DNA from: Cubamyces lactineus
Taxonomy: Eukaryota > Basidiomycota > Agaricomycetes > Polyporales > Polyporaceae
NCBI GenBank assembly: GCA_022376465.1
Contig: JACDTU010000015.1
Span: forward strand, 806,001 to 870,000
Length of the DNA stretch: 64,000 bases
Direction: 5' to 3'
Below, one piece after another: positions 23,046 through 34,600 of the stretch. The notes under the pieces were generated by a model. The model did no database searches. It was not told the origin of the DNA and was given only the letters and a program-made list of their open reading frames with translations. Within the stretch, counting starts at the first letter, position 1. The number at the start of each line of letters is the position of its first letter. The position numbers and the translations under genes were made by a program.

Positions 23046-25565
23046 GTTCAAGGAATGCACAGCAACCTTCATGAAGGCACGCCCACTCCCACAGCCCCCT
23101 CCGTCGGACTTGGTATATATCAAGTCATTGGCTGTCAATCCCTAAGTCGCGCTCCGGCAGACGAGGTACAGCAGAGCTTTTCCGCGGGAATCCGCGCCGT
23201 GGCACTCAAGGTGATATAACACCCGTCATGTCGCGCACGCACTACTGCTCATCGCCGGCGCAGTGCATTGCTAAGACGTACGGTGACCTTGTGAACCGGA
23301 TGACATATTGGTTGGAGAGAATGGAGACGGTCGGCGTCGTTAATCCACGAAGGATTCATGTCCATGAAACGAGGAGCGCTACCGAAAGGCGCGTTGGTCG
23401 ACATAGATGAATGTCATACTAGTGGCACTTCTTTCTGTGTTCTCATGGATGTAGCAAATAGTCCGGAAGGCGACATATGGTGCACGAATAATGCGAATGG
23501 CGGTGTGAACGCCTCGGATCGAGAACACGTCGTATGTGTCGTATTCACAAACAGGCATGCGGAGTATAAGGACCCAACATTCGGTTGGGTCGACTTCCTT
23601 GTAGAAGGAAGCCGGCGCAACCGGACATGATTTCTCGCGGATTTCTCGGGCGGTATGCGAATTGCAGGGCGCAGCCCCACTACGCAGGGGCCCGTATGGC
23701 CTGAATGAATCCCAGTTGCACATGGGAATTCGCGCCCGTGAGCACCCTTCCAGAGGGAAGAGACTGTAGGGCGCCACGCTCGGGGGCTATGCCCAGGCGC
23801 ATCCGATGAACGTCGTATAAACACTCCGCCACGCTTCTCCATTTCCGCCTTCGGTCGCAGAGACAGTCTCGGAGCCATTTTGTACGGAGCGCAAGCGGAA
23901 ACTGACCTTACAGATGTTAGGCGGGCACACTGTTCGTTTCATGTCCAGCGAACGGTACCTCAGGCGGCGGTGTGGGCGGTATACTTCCATGGCTATTCCC
24001 GGACCCGCCTTGATGTTGTTTTGCTACTGGTTGTGCTCGCACATTGATTCAGTTACTGCCAACGCCCCCTATCGCATGCTATGGGAGGTCTCAGCGATGA
24101 TAAGAGTCGCGCGAGGAACCCTGTGAGCAGCTACGTGGCCGCCGTATCCAGTCGACCCGAGGAAACGGGTGCATTGTTGCGCCAAGGAGATGCGTGATAC
24201 TCACGTCGTGGAAAAGGCGGCCGGGTTCCCTGCTATGGTCGAGTCGCAGTACGCGGGACAAGTACTGCCTGTGGTATGTCGCTGGATGGCAAGAGTCGAT
24301 CAGGGTATGACGGACAGTTGATGATTGTACTATACCGCTGGATGTTCAGGGTTTGACAGATTCTCCTCTTCACCATTAAAAGTACTGCTTAGCCTCTGTT
24401 GGATTTCGCGCACGGCTTGCATGTGATGTCGCACTATATCTTCGAGTTCTGTGAACGACTGATCACCGCGCTGGGAGTCCATACGGACGCCGACGCATAG
24501 GCATGGTAGTACTCGCACGTCGACAGACATGAGATTGGGTCAATTCGCACGGAAGGAAGGTAGTGGTCCTATGGGATTCATGGAGATCCTGCGCCTCGGT
24601 GCTAGATCCCAAGACTTGTGTCAGACATTCGCACGATCGGTCCAATACACAGGAAAGAGTACATACCCCCGTCGCGTAGGCACCTTCTAGCCCAGTGGAC
24701 CCCGCGAGAACCAGTGTGCGCTGTGCGCTGTCGGGAAAATCTTGGATCGCCCTGGTGCCAGGAGATAGAATGTACCCCCAGATGGACAAATCATCGACCT
24801 ACGTATCACAGGTCGCATTCAGCGATCATCGGATTGCTAGAACTAGTATTGATTATCTCGTTGTCGAAGATATTCGAAGAAAACGCTGCATCCAGAGTTA
24901 CAGTGCACAGTTGAACATATGCGCTGCGCAATCACCGCTCGTTGCTCTCCAATGACTCCCATGCGCCCGCGCTCACGACTACTCTGTCAAATTTGACCAT
25001 GTAACGCATTACGACAGAGCCAAGAAGCACAGACACTCACTAGGCGCGTCAAAGTGCCATTCCATTACCGAATGCGCTATAATGTCTGTCTGAAAGAAGG
25101 CGGTGTTCTCTACGGCAGCTCTGACTATCCGACGTCCCGGCAGCGAAAGTACAAGCCAGGTGAGTCAGCAATATCGTGCGCTGTACCCCTGCATGTTACC
25201 TAATTCCTACGGGTATTCGCCCGTCTTCAGGCCCAGGAGCTAGGAGGCCGAATGTTGAGGGACAATCAGCCTGATCCTAACAAGTGAACGTCAAGAGCAA
25301 GGAGGATTGCTGTGTTCAAGACGCCGCTCATGGTCGCCGGAGGAGCGGAGGTAAACGGCAATATCCGGCGCTCGTGGGCCGAGAATAAGGCGGGAAAGCG
25401 GACCCTGGACACCTAAGAGGTGACCGAGGTCCTGGCCTCCATGCTCATCACGTGTTCCAAAATGTTCGCTCTTCGTCGCGGTCGACCAAGTCCAGTGTCT
25501 CGCACACCTTCCGCCACCATTCGTTTTCCTCTACCACACTCCCCGAACCGCTATAATCTGTCACA

Positions 25566-26440
25566 ATGGTATGTCTGTGTTGTGAATCTTGCTGCAATAC
25601 GCTGACTTTGGCTCTCAGGTCAGAGCAAAAAAGACTCGCAAATTCGCTGCAGTGAAGCGAATGCTTAACCCAAATGATATCAGACTGTTCGTCGTCCAGC
25701 ACCTCTTCAACTGCTTGTGCGCTCATAATGCTTCCTGATAGGAAGGAGAACCAGCTGAAGCAAAAGAAGAAGGAAGAGGCGGAGAAAGAGAAGGCGGTGA
25801 AGCGAGCGTACGTCCCTGATTCTGTAATTCATCGCAGTCTGTGCTTACCTCTCACGTTCGTAGGCCGCAGGTCGCTTCTTCTCTCTTCCTGCAACACAAT
25901 ACTGCCCTTGTGCCCCCATACCGAGTCCTTATTGACACCAACTTCATCAACTTCAGCCTACAAAACAAATTGGAACTCATCAGTGGCATGATGGACTGCC
26001 TCTACGCTAAGTGTAAGCGTCTCCCCTCCGCACTGTACCTCATGCGACCCTGGTCTCATGATGCTGGTGTGCAGGCATTCCATGCGTCACGGACTGTGTC
26101 ATGGCGGAATTGGAGAAGCTGGGTCACCGCTACCGAGTTGCGCTAAGGTAAGTCCGGTTGGCAGGCGTTTGCTGGAGGTCCACCTCCGTTGACACGAGAC
26201 CTTCTACCATCCAGGGTGGCTCGAGATCCGCGTTTCGAGCGTCTCAAGTGCTCGCATTCTGGTACCTATGCCGATGACTGCTTAGTACAACGTGTCACGT
26301 CGCACAAGTGCTACATCGTCGCCACCTGCGATCGAGAACTGCGCCGCCGTATCCGCAAGATTCCCGGTGTACCACTGATGTACATTGTACGGCGGCGATA
26401 CGCTATCGAACGGCTGCCTGATCAGGGTGCGCCGGTATAA
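25566..26440 (+). CDS. FCF1: rRNA-processing PIN-domain protein Fcf1/Utp24
   Basis: It is the endonuclease of the small-subunit processome that cleaves pre-rRNA in early 18S maturation, in the nucleolus. Five introns (25569-25618, 25687-25741, 25808-25863, 26013-26074, 26148-26214) leave 195 codons including stop, matching the family's ~195-198 residues. The first coding exon is the ATG alone. The basic N-terminus [16 protein letters not shown] is typical. PIN-domain acidic residues are visible in [35 protein letters not shown] and [13 protein letters not shown]. The end [14 protein letters not shown] also fits. All catalytic Asp/Glu positions appear intact. Confidence 0.96.
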
Positions 26441-27604
26441 TGGGATATCCCATCTTATCTGTTCCCTTGTCTTGTGCTTTCCGACTGCCCGTATCGCATT
26501 GTAGCTAGTAGTTGTAAGTTCTTCATATCGTTGTTGTCACTCTGCGCCGAGATTGACTGATATGCCGATTGCAGGTACTGAGTCTCCTCATCTTTGGTCC
26601 TAACTAACCTCGGCTGGCGAATGGTTCTTCGCCGCCATGGAATCTGTTGCCCTTGGTCGTCGCAATCCAATGGAATGTCAATTCACACCGATTACATGCA
26701 GGATTGGCTTCTCTGACGTGGGGATGATCTCACTGTGAGAAGGCGTTCGTTTATCTGGCGTGAGTTCAGAGGGTGCCCACCCGCTGTCACGGCAGAATGG
26801 TCTCTCCAATACGCACGCAGTGGTCATTTACGTCCTGCGGACAATATGCTCCCAGGCCCTCGAAGGTTATTTGTGCAGCCGGTCCGTCACGGGTCGTGCA
26901 TGTGCGTGAAGGCTTGTGCGGAGAGTTGGAGGCTGGTCTGTCATCGTTGTAATATTGCTCAGGTAAGACCAAGTAGCGACCAAGAATGTTTCTGAGCTTT
27001 CTGATACCGGATATGCTCCGTGGTCATTCCACTCCGATAGCTCGAGCCGCCGGCCCCCAAACGATGCAATCGCTGAGTGACTGGGGGCTGGGGAGCGATT
27101 TGCTGGTCTGAACCGTTCGGACCTTGTTGCTGAGGCTGCTTTCTAGGTCGGGAAACGTGGGGCAACGCTAAGCAGATACCTTGGGAGGCCCACGCCGATC
27201 ATTATCCATGCAGGTTCGATGAGCCAATGGCATCAAGTGCCCTGAATGTCATTTATACCCACTTATCGTCTGCTGTTGGCCGCTTTCTCTTGGCCCTGGG
27301 ACTGCACACACACGGTCTCTTTTAGACTGTATGGCAGTTGGATCTCGGTGCCTAGTTGCAGCTGCAGCCCCAAATTGTTGAGGCATTTGCAGGCCGAAGA
27401 GGGGCCGGAAAAATATTTCATCCCGAGTGGAACAGACGAAACCCTAACCTCACGGGCTCTCTCGTCAGTGGCGCGTACATGAGCAAATACTGCCAAATAA
27501 CGCGTCGCGCCTGCGGTTGTGGCTAGACGTGACGCGACGGACTTGCTCATTGCTACCACCGACTACTTGAACTGCATACGTCCATCACTTTCTTTACACT
27601 CAGC
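26441..27604. other. Intergenic region between FCF1 and the DUF1917 gene
   Basis: About 1.2 kb without a supportable gene. Open frames such as 27263-27559 (minus) show no domain or exon structure. Confidence 0.45.
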
Positions 27605-29347
27605 ATGGGCAAAGACGATGATCATATTCCTGAGGGATATCAGTATGAGTGGACTCCGAAGTCGGACATATCGCTTCAGGAGTTCCTAGCAAAGGTCTGT
27701 ACAGAAATGAGGCATGGCTTCACTCTGGTCATATCTGCATGCTGAATATGATATCTCTGCAGTATAAACCATCTATGGTGCAGAACGATGGAACTAAGCC
27801 TGTATGCGCTGAATCTATCCCTCTAAGACGTGCAAACTAATCGATCCAACATCTAGTGGCTTTGGGTCAGGAAGGCAGAAGATCTCCCTAAAGAGGGAGG
27901 TTCAGAAGCGACTGTTGAAGAGGCATCCAAATTACGTGAGTCGCAGATAGCTGTAGCTGTAGCATCTGTGCTGAAAGAACAACAGTCTCCGAAATCACGG
28001 AGCGAGTACAAAACATCCAGGTACGTCGGAACAAAAGAACAACACTGGCCAAATAGGGACGAATGTATACTCATGCTTTGTACATGTAGAATGACACGTC
28101 CATTCCGATTAGGTCAAACAAAAAGAAAGGATTGAAGAGCAAGAAGGAGCTACGTGAAGAGGCAAGTTAAGACAGCATCCACATACACCCCGAGTTTCTC
28201 ACGCGCATCTTCAGGTCCAACATGAAGCCACAGAGAAACTCAAACAGATATCTGAGAGGCATGGTTATGTTTCTGGGAAATGGTGGAAGATCCAGATATA
28301 TGATGTTGATTGGTGCACTCACAACTCCGGCGCAGGCTCATCTTCGCGCCGACGGACAAAGTTGATATCATATGGAACTCTATAGCCAGTGAGGCCAATC
28401 CCCTTCATACCAGGGACAGCCGTCTGACCGTAGTAGCTTCTCTTGTATCTGGGCCGCTTTCTTCTACTAGCGCATTCCTGGCAAAGGTAGCGACAAGCCC
28501 TCAGAGCGAGACGCCCAATTACTCTCACCTAATCTGTGTCTACGTGCCGGACGTCTACGACAAAGCGAGTATTACGGAGGTATGTGTGTGTCATAGCATT
28601 TGACAAAGCACGACTGACATGCGATTGAAGGTGATGAAAGTGTTGTTACGCAATCATGGCATGAACCTCATGGGCGTGAAGTCGAACCTGTACACTTCAA
28701 TAGGTGAGCGCTACATGTTCATTACTTTAGTGATGCTGATCGACCGTTCATCAAGGTATCGACAGCAAGCATCCCAGCGGGATTTCGTCGACGGTCAGTA
28801 CTTCTCAGTGCTGTACCTGTCTTGTCCGACCACTGACGTTTGACGTGGCCAGGTCTGGAAGAATACGGCCTTGATGAAAGACACGGAGATTAAGGCATGT
28901 CCGTTGCACGTGAACAGGGCGGGCTTCACTCACGACGGACATGCATTACGGCAGGCTTTGAAAGATGAATACTTCGCCGAACTCAGCACCGCCAAGGCTG
29001 CCGCAACTGAGGAGGCCACTGCGAAGAAAGCTGCTTCAGGAGAGACGAAGAAGTCGAAGCCGAAACTGAAGAAGAAGGCCAATGACGGTAATCCATTCGG
29101 CTCGGACGATGAAGACGAGCACAATGACGACAAGCCGTCTGCGCCCGAACCCAAAGCAAAGGGCAAGAAACCGGCGCTGAGGAAGAAAGTTCCCGCCCAA
29201 GAGTTTGCCTCAGACAGTGAGGCCGGAGACGACGGGCCTAGCGAGACGAAAGAGTCGCAAGCCAAAGGTGCTTCGAAACGGGGCAAGAGCGATGAGAGCG
29301 ATGGCTCTGATGATCAAGCCCCAAAGAAGAAGCGGAGTCGCTCGTAA
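27605..29347 (+). CDS. DUF1917 (Bles03-like) protein with a charged C-terminal tail
   Basis: The function of the family is not established. Bles03/C11orf68-type proteins have an eIF4E-like fold. The N-terminus MGKDDDHIPEGYQYEW is followed across introns by TKPWLWVRKAEDLPK, a Lys-rich linker, and the core motif SGKWLIFAPTDKVDIIWNSI. Then come LVSGPLSSTSAFLAKV and HLICVYVPDVYDKASITEV. These match the W/K/G and 'vY-pD--D' pattern of DUF1917. The tail from about 28960 is Lys/Glu/Asp-rich with many SD/SE acidic serines and ends KKKRSRS, probably a nuclear signal. About nine introns are inferred. One (28162-28214) uses a GC donor and another possible one (28895-28954) also does. Confidence 0.8.
28162..28214 (+). 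other. GC-AG intron
   Basis: GAG|GCAAGT ... TTCAG|GTCCAA joins KELREE to VQHEATEKL in frame. Reading through meets TAA at once, and the nearby GT (GTTAAG) gives a stop in the next exon. Confidence 0.8.
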
Positions 29348-30006
29348 GCTGGTACGCCAGGTGGCTCCGTGGCCCTTAAGGCTTCGTCACTCTCATAATA
29401 TGCTTCGCGATCATTTAATCGCCGTATGCTCGTGCTCTCACTGATGCTCTCTACTGCTATGAAGGTCAAATATTTACCTCATGTACTGTGAGTTTGATGG
29501 TCTCTTTCAGCGTGGTTGCTGTGCTACGGGACGACTGATAGACATTCCGTGCAGATACATTCGTTGCAATCATTCTATCTAGCTTGTTCACTGGTAATAA
29601 TTGTTTCCAGGATGTCAGAGATCCTATTGAATAGTCGCCTTGTGGGAAGACGTCACAGGACCCCCTACTAAGATTACGACTGTCTTGTCGACGGCTCACG
29701 GAGGATTGCCGCGGAGACTTCATTTCACCTTCATTTAGGACCACGATGTTCCCGGGTTCAAATATAACCGGCGACAACCGACGTTCATGACTGAGTTCTA
29801 TTAGGTTACGGTAAGCACACCCGTTGCAATCCATGGTTGCTCTTTTGACGCTCCAGGCCGCCCAATTCGTCTGGAAGGCTCCGCTCGACTTCGTAATGCC
29901 TGCCACTTCCCCACTCTACACGTCACTCTACGCCCCACTCTACAGCTAGCACCTCTGCGCTCTTCTGTCAACTACAACCCACAAGCGGCTCCATTCCATT
30001 TACACT
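29348..30006. other. Intergenic region upstream of the MIF4G gene
   Basis: A minus-strand frame of 122 codons from an ATG at 29834 to 29466 is open but shows no recognisable domain. I do not call it a gene. The last ~100 bp are the promoter of the next gene. Confidence 0.4.
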
Positions 30007-31450
30007 ATGTCCTCACCGACTACGCCGATTGCGCACACTGGTCGCATCACATTCGTGCACGCTTGGCGCCCCTGGAGCCCAATCGTCCATCCGGTATCCC
30101 TCCGTCAGACCGTTTGTGGTCTATTGAACAAGGTGACGAGTACTATGCTTGAACATACTGCCGGACGCTTTGCCAACCTGGTTGTACGTGCGGAGAGGAG
30201 CGGCGATCCTGTAGTCGTGGAGACACTCTGCCACCTCATCGTGTCACGGTGTGTCGAGGACCCTCAGTTGATAACTCTCGTTGCGAAGATGGTCGAGCGT
30301 GCGATAGACGAAACGGAAGGAGAAGACTTGCGCTGGCGGGACGTCTACCCACTTCACCGGGTTGCTCTAGCGGCTTCGTTCCAGTCGAACCTGAAACGCG
30401 CGATACTGGATGGCATTCAGTTGGCTCTCGCCCAGGGTCGCGCGAGTGATGCTTTCGCCCTGTCGTCCTTCGTTGGTGAGCTCCTCGTCTCCGGGGTGCT
30501 CCGAAGCGACGACGTGCAAGAACTAGTCACCTCGATGTTCTCAGAGACAGCCCAGAACTCTGATACCCACTGCGTCGCGCTTTGTCGCATGCTCCGTCGC
30601 GTCGTCGCTTCCACCGAGGCCTCTTCCTTGATCGACGGGCTTTCTTTGATGCCGCTCGTCGAAGGAGTCCTGGAGGAAGACACGCTTTCCTTCAAGATCC
30701 GTTATATGATAATGGTCGGTAATCAATCCCCCAGGAACGTCACCCTCTGTGCTCACTCATGTGTAGGACCTACACGACCAATGCCTATATCCCCAGCCTC
30801 GCGACGTCTTTTCTTCTGATGTAGAAAGAAGCGACATCTACGGCCTTCGAGATGATGTTGAACTCGACGACGATATAGGCGACGTACCAGGTCCGGTCAA
30901 CCCAGCACACGCCAGGAAAGACATCAAGACGTCCGTACAGTATCTCAAGGACGCGCATGCATTCCTCTCCACGAGAAACTTGCCTGGCGCCGAAGCTGCC
31001 ATCATTGATATGCGCTCGACCCAGCGCTATCGTCTGGTGTACGCCATGGTGTCTACTGCTCTATCCGGAGGCGATGAGGCCGACGCCAACTTCGTCGCCA
31101 CCTTCCTCTCACAACCCGCAGTACGGACCGTCCTCCGCACGGAAGGGAATCGCGCCAGAGCATTCGAGCCCGACATAGCGATGCTGGAGGATACCGCGCT
31201 GGACGTTCCGAACGCATACCACCTGATGGCCATCATGCTATGTGGGGCGGGGTTCCTCCCGCACGAGTTGGAGGATATCGCGTCACGGATTGTGGTCAAG
31301 GAAAACAAGGCGCGCGATCGTCTATTGGAAAACATCTTTGCCCTCAGGTCCGGCACTGCAGCAGATGAGATGCCTGGCTTGGGCGCCATCGTGGAAGAGG
31401 CTTCATCCGACGACGAAACGCCTTCTTCGGATTACGCATACGCATACTGA
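30007..31450 (+). CDS. MIF4G-domain protein (eIF4G/Paip1-like)
   Basis: A HEAT-type MIF4G fold is indicated by LLNKVTSTMLEHTAGRFANL at about residues 38-58 (compare the LNKLT start of eIF4G MIF4G) and by repeated amphipathic helices to about residue 240, ending in TLSFKIRYMIMDL. One intron (about 30718-30767) joins the two halves. The C-terminal part (after PVNPAHARKDIK) is helical, contains ATFLSQPAVRTVL and IVVKENKARDRLLENI, and could be an MA3-like or second HEAT segment. It ends in an acidic/Ser tail, SSDYAYAY. There is no long N-terminal eIF4E-binding region, so this is a small family member rather than eIF4G itself. Such genes are thought to act in translation or RNA binding. Confidence 0.75.
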
Positions 31451-31689
31451 TATCTGCGGATTGTGGTATTGTGACGATGTACACCTGAATCAGAATCTCA
31501 TCTGGAGTTGAGGCCTCAAGGCTATGCTACTCATACTTGCGTATTTGCTTTCGCGTTAGCCGTCTCGAGCAGCAAAGTAACCTGTAAGCTCATGGGAAAG
31601 CGCGTTGCAGACAATACGTCGCAAAGAAAACCGGATACCGATAGAAAGCAATACTACTAGTAGTATAGTACACAGCCTATTACAACGCG
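31451..31689. other. Shared 3' region of two convergent genes
   Basis: It contains the 3' flanks of the MIF4G and acidic-protein genes. No separate feature is seen. Confidence 0.4.
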
Positions 31690-34600
31690 TTATGATGCAC
31701 TTTCTCCGGTAGCTGCAGCAGCACCCTTGTCCTCGTTCGATGTACTCGCGCGGACTCTACGCCTCTTCGGCTTGTCCGTGCTGCCTTCTGGAGCCTCCGC
31801 GTTCTCTCCATTCTCCTCCGTCCGAGTGCGCTTGAGACCCCTCTTCGTACCCCGCTTACGGCGCCTCTTGGTGTCTGCGCCCTCTCCACCGTCTGAGCCA
31901 TCGCTGTCGCCGCCCTCAGGTTTGTAGGCGGCAGCATCAATGCCGAGCCTCCTACTGCGTCTGGGCTGCAATTTGCGCGACGGGCGGGCAGCAGAAGCCG
32001 TGCTTGCGCTTTCGTCGAGGGTACCTGGTGGTGCCGCGGAAGACAGCTCGGCGGGTTGAGTCTGAGACTCGACGGCGGAGTCGACCTCGGGGTGTGCCTC
32101 TTTCGCTCGTTTGTTCGGGGGAGCCTCGTCTTCCAGCTCGCTGAGTTCGCTACCAGACATGGACGCGGTAGTGGCAACGCTCGCCCTCTGCGATAACCGT
32201 CCTGCGAAGCTAGCAGATTCGCCTGACGTGGATACTGATGCCTGGGACGGGGGAGCCATAGGCCGAGCCTCCTTGGAGCGAGACACGGTTGCAGCCGACA
32301 GAGTGCGTGCACTGATGGACTCCATCTTCTTAGGCTTTGCCCGGTGCGCCTTCTTCCGCGACTTGATGACCACTCCGTCGTCTCGGCGCGGGATGTAGAA
32401 CACTTCCTGCTCCCGCAGCAAATCGACGCCAACGAGTTGACGCAGTACGCCGACTAGATAGGGGGAGAGATTGAGAGAGTCGAGATCGCGTATGAGGCGA
32501 GGGATGTCTTCAGCCTTGACAAGACCCAGGTCGTTGATGTTCTCGTCCTTCATGAGCTCTGCGTTTCCGAGGGCGCATCCAGGCACGGCGAACAACAATC
32601 GCGGTCCATCTTCACTTTCCTCTTCTTTGGGCACACTGATCATGTGGAATCGGCAATTTGAGCGGGTGACGGGGGAGCTCGTCGACGCTGTGGAGGGTGC
32701 TCGAGACAGCACAGGTTGCGAGGAGGGACCGGGTTCTGCAGATGCTCGTCTGACAACTTCGCTGGCGTGTACGGGAGGCTCGGATGGTTGACGCTTTGGC
32801 ACTGGGGGAACGACGGGCGCGATAGGTCGGCCATGATGATGGTGCAGAATACCATGATTATGGATGAAGGGTGGAGGAGGGAAGTGGCTACCATTACTAG
32901 GTAGGATACGATCGATGGTCGGCGAAGGCTGGGATAGTCCAGAATACGTGCTTGGCGCATTCGAGACTACGGAAGAGGCTCGAGAGTTCCCCCTGCTATC
33001 GGGTACGAGCATCTTCTGCGCAGCGGTAGACGAGCCACCGGAAGTGCTCTCGCTCACGTGGCTGTTAGCCACAGATGCATTGTCCTCTTCGTCCGTCTCG
33101 GCATCGGCGCGTTGCTTCCCCTTGCCTTTGCCCTTCTTTGCTTTGGGCACCTTCTCGACATCGTCCTGAAAGGCACGCTGTGCGGCCTGGAGCGACGATC
33201 TCGAGCGTGTGAGGCGTGTCGGCCGAGGCGACGCGGTTGGCGATTTGCGCTTGCGCTTGAGAGGACGAGCTTCCTCCGTTTCGCCAGTGATGGATTGGCG
33301 AGCAGGGGAAGAGGGCACATCGGCGTCCAAGTCTGGTACAGTCTTGTCGTCCAGCTCAGCCGCAGTAGCTTTGGGTGTAGTATCGCTATAGGTCGTTCCG
33401 TCGTGAGCCAACAGAAATCGCAGAACATCAAGATCAACACGTACGCATCAGGAACCGGAGTAGTTGCCTCTTCGCGGGCCATGTCTTCGGTACCGTTAGT
33501 CTCATCTGGATGCCCGGGTACCTCGACAGCCTCCTCCTGCGCTACCTGTGGTGAGTCGTCCACCTCCGGGGCGACGTCTGCATGTCCTTCTTCTGGAGAA
33601 GCTTCGACCACATCCTCGGGAGCTACGTATTCTGCATCATCTTCGCCCTCCGCATCTGCGTCCGCATCAGCATCGACATTGGGCGTAGGTTCGCGTCCAG
33701 CAGTCTCGTCCACGGTCTTTATAGGAACCTCTTGTTCTGTCTCCTCAACTTCAGCAGTGAGATCGGCATCTGGAACGTCTGAGGGCTGTTGTCAGTATTG
33801 GCCTGCAGCCAGTAGATTACAACTCACCATCCTCAAGAGGGGGCTGCACTTCGAGAACGCCGTCCTCGGGGCCTGCACCGACCTGTTCAGGTGATTGGGC
33901 ACCGGCCTCCACGACATCGGGAACACCACCATCGGGTTCCACGGGTAGATTCTCATTCGTCTCTTGCTGAACGACAGTTTCTTCAGCAGGCTCCGTAGCG
34001 CCGGGCTCTCCCCTCTCTGGAGTGACAGAAGCCGAATTTTCAGCCGTTAGAGGGGTGAACAAGCCGCTCGGACTATGAGAGGAGACTGAAGCGAGCTTGC
34101 GGAACACTGGGTGCGATGCCACATTCGCCGGTAGAGCAGTCGCGTCGTGGCCTTCGGGCGCAGGGGATGAGGAGGACCGAGCATCGGGGCTCGCCGGGGA
34201 AAGGGGAGTGTGGGAAAGGCTGGCTGGGTCAGGGACATTGGGATTGGCGGAGACAGGCGGTGGGAAGTTGGAGGAAGAGGAGAGCGTGCGCTCGAGGGTT
34301 ACAGGGGCTTCTGTCTTTGCGGATGCCTCAAGGGCTGAGTCGGTGGACTCTGAAGCGGGCTGCGGCGCGGATTCTGCATCCTCTTGGGCAGTGAGCTGAT
34401 TGCTATCTGCCGCAAGGTCTTCCGTCACCGCAAGAGGTGCCTCCTCGTCGTCTACAAGCGGCTGCTCCGGTTCCTACGTGTAATGTCAAAAGATGAATTC
34501 CATCGTACGGGAAATATTACATACCTCGGTGCGTCTGCCCTCGGTTGCCACCTCCTCCACGACGTACTCCAAGACAGATGGCTCGACCTCGCTACGTACC

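Larger units (their letters stand above)
22546..25565. other. 3 kb gene-poor region upstream of PAL2 and FCF1
   Basis: The two flanking genes are divergent, so both promoters lie here. Scattered open frames (for example 23358-23630 plus and 23414-23878 minus) lack domains, splice patterns or similarity that I recognise. A GC-rich near-palindrome at 23009-23045 is the only structured element noticed. Confidence 0.45.

Noticed and set aside
29466..29834. 122-codon minus-strand open frame upstream of the MIF4G gene
   Set aside because: It has an ATG and is open but has no domain, no splice pattern and no recognisable relative; length is within chance for this base composition.
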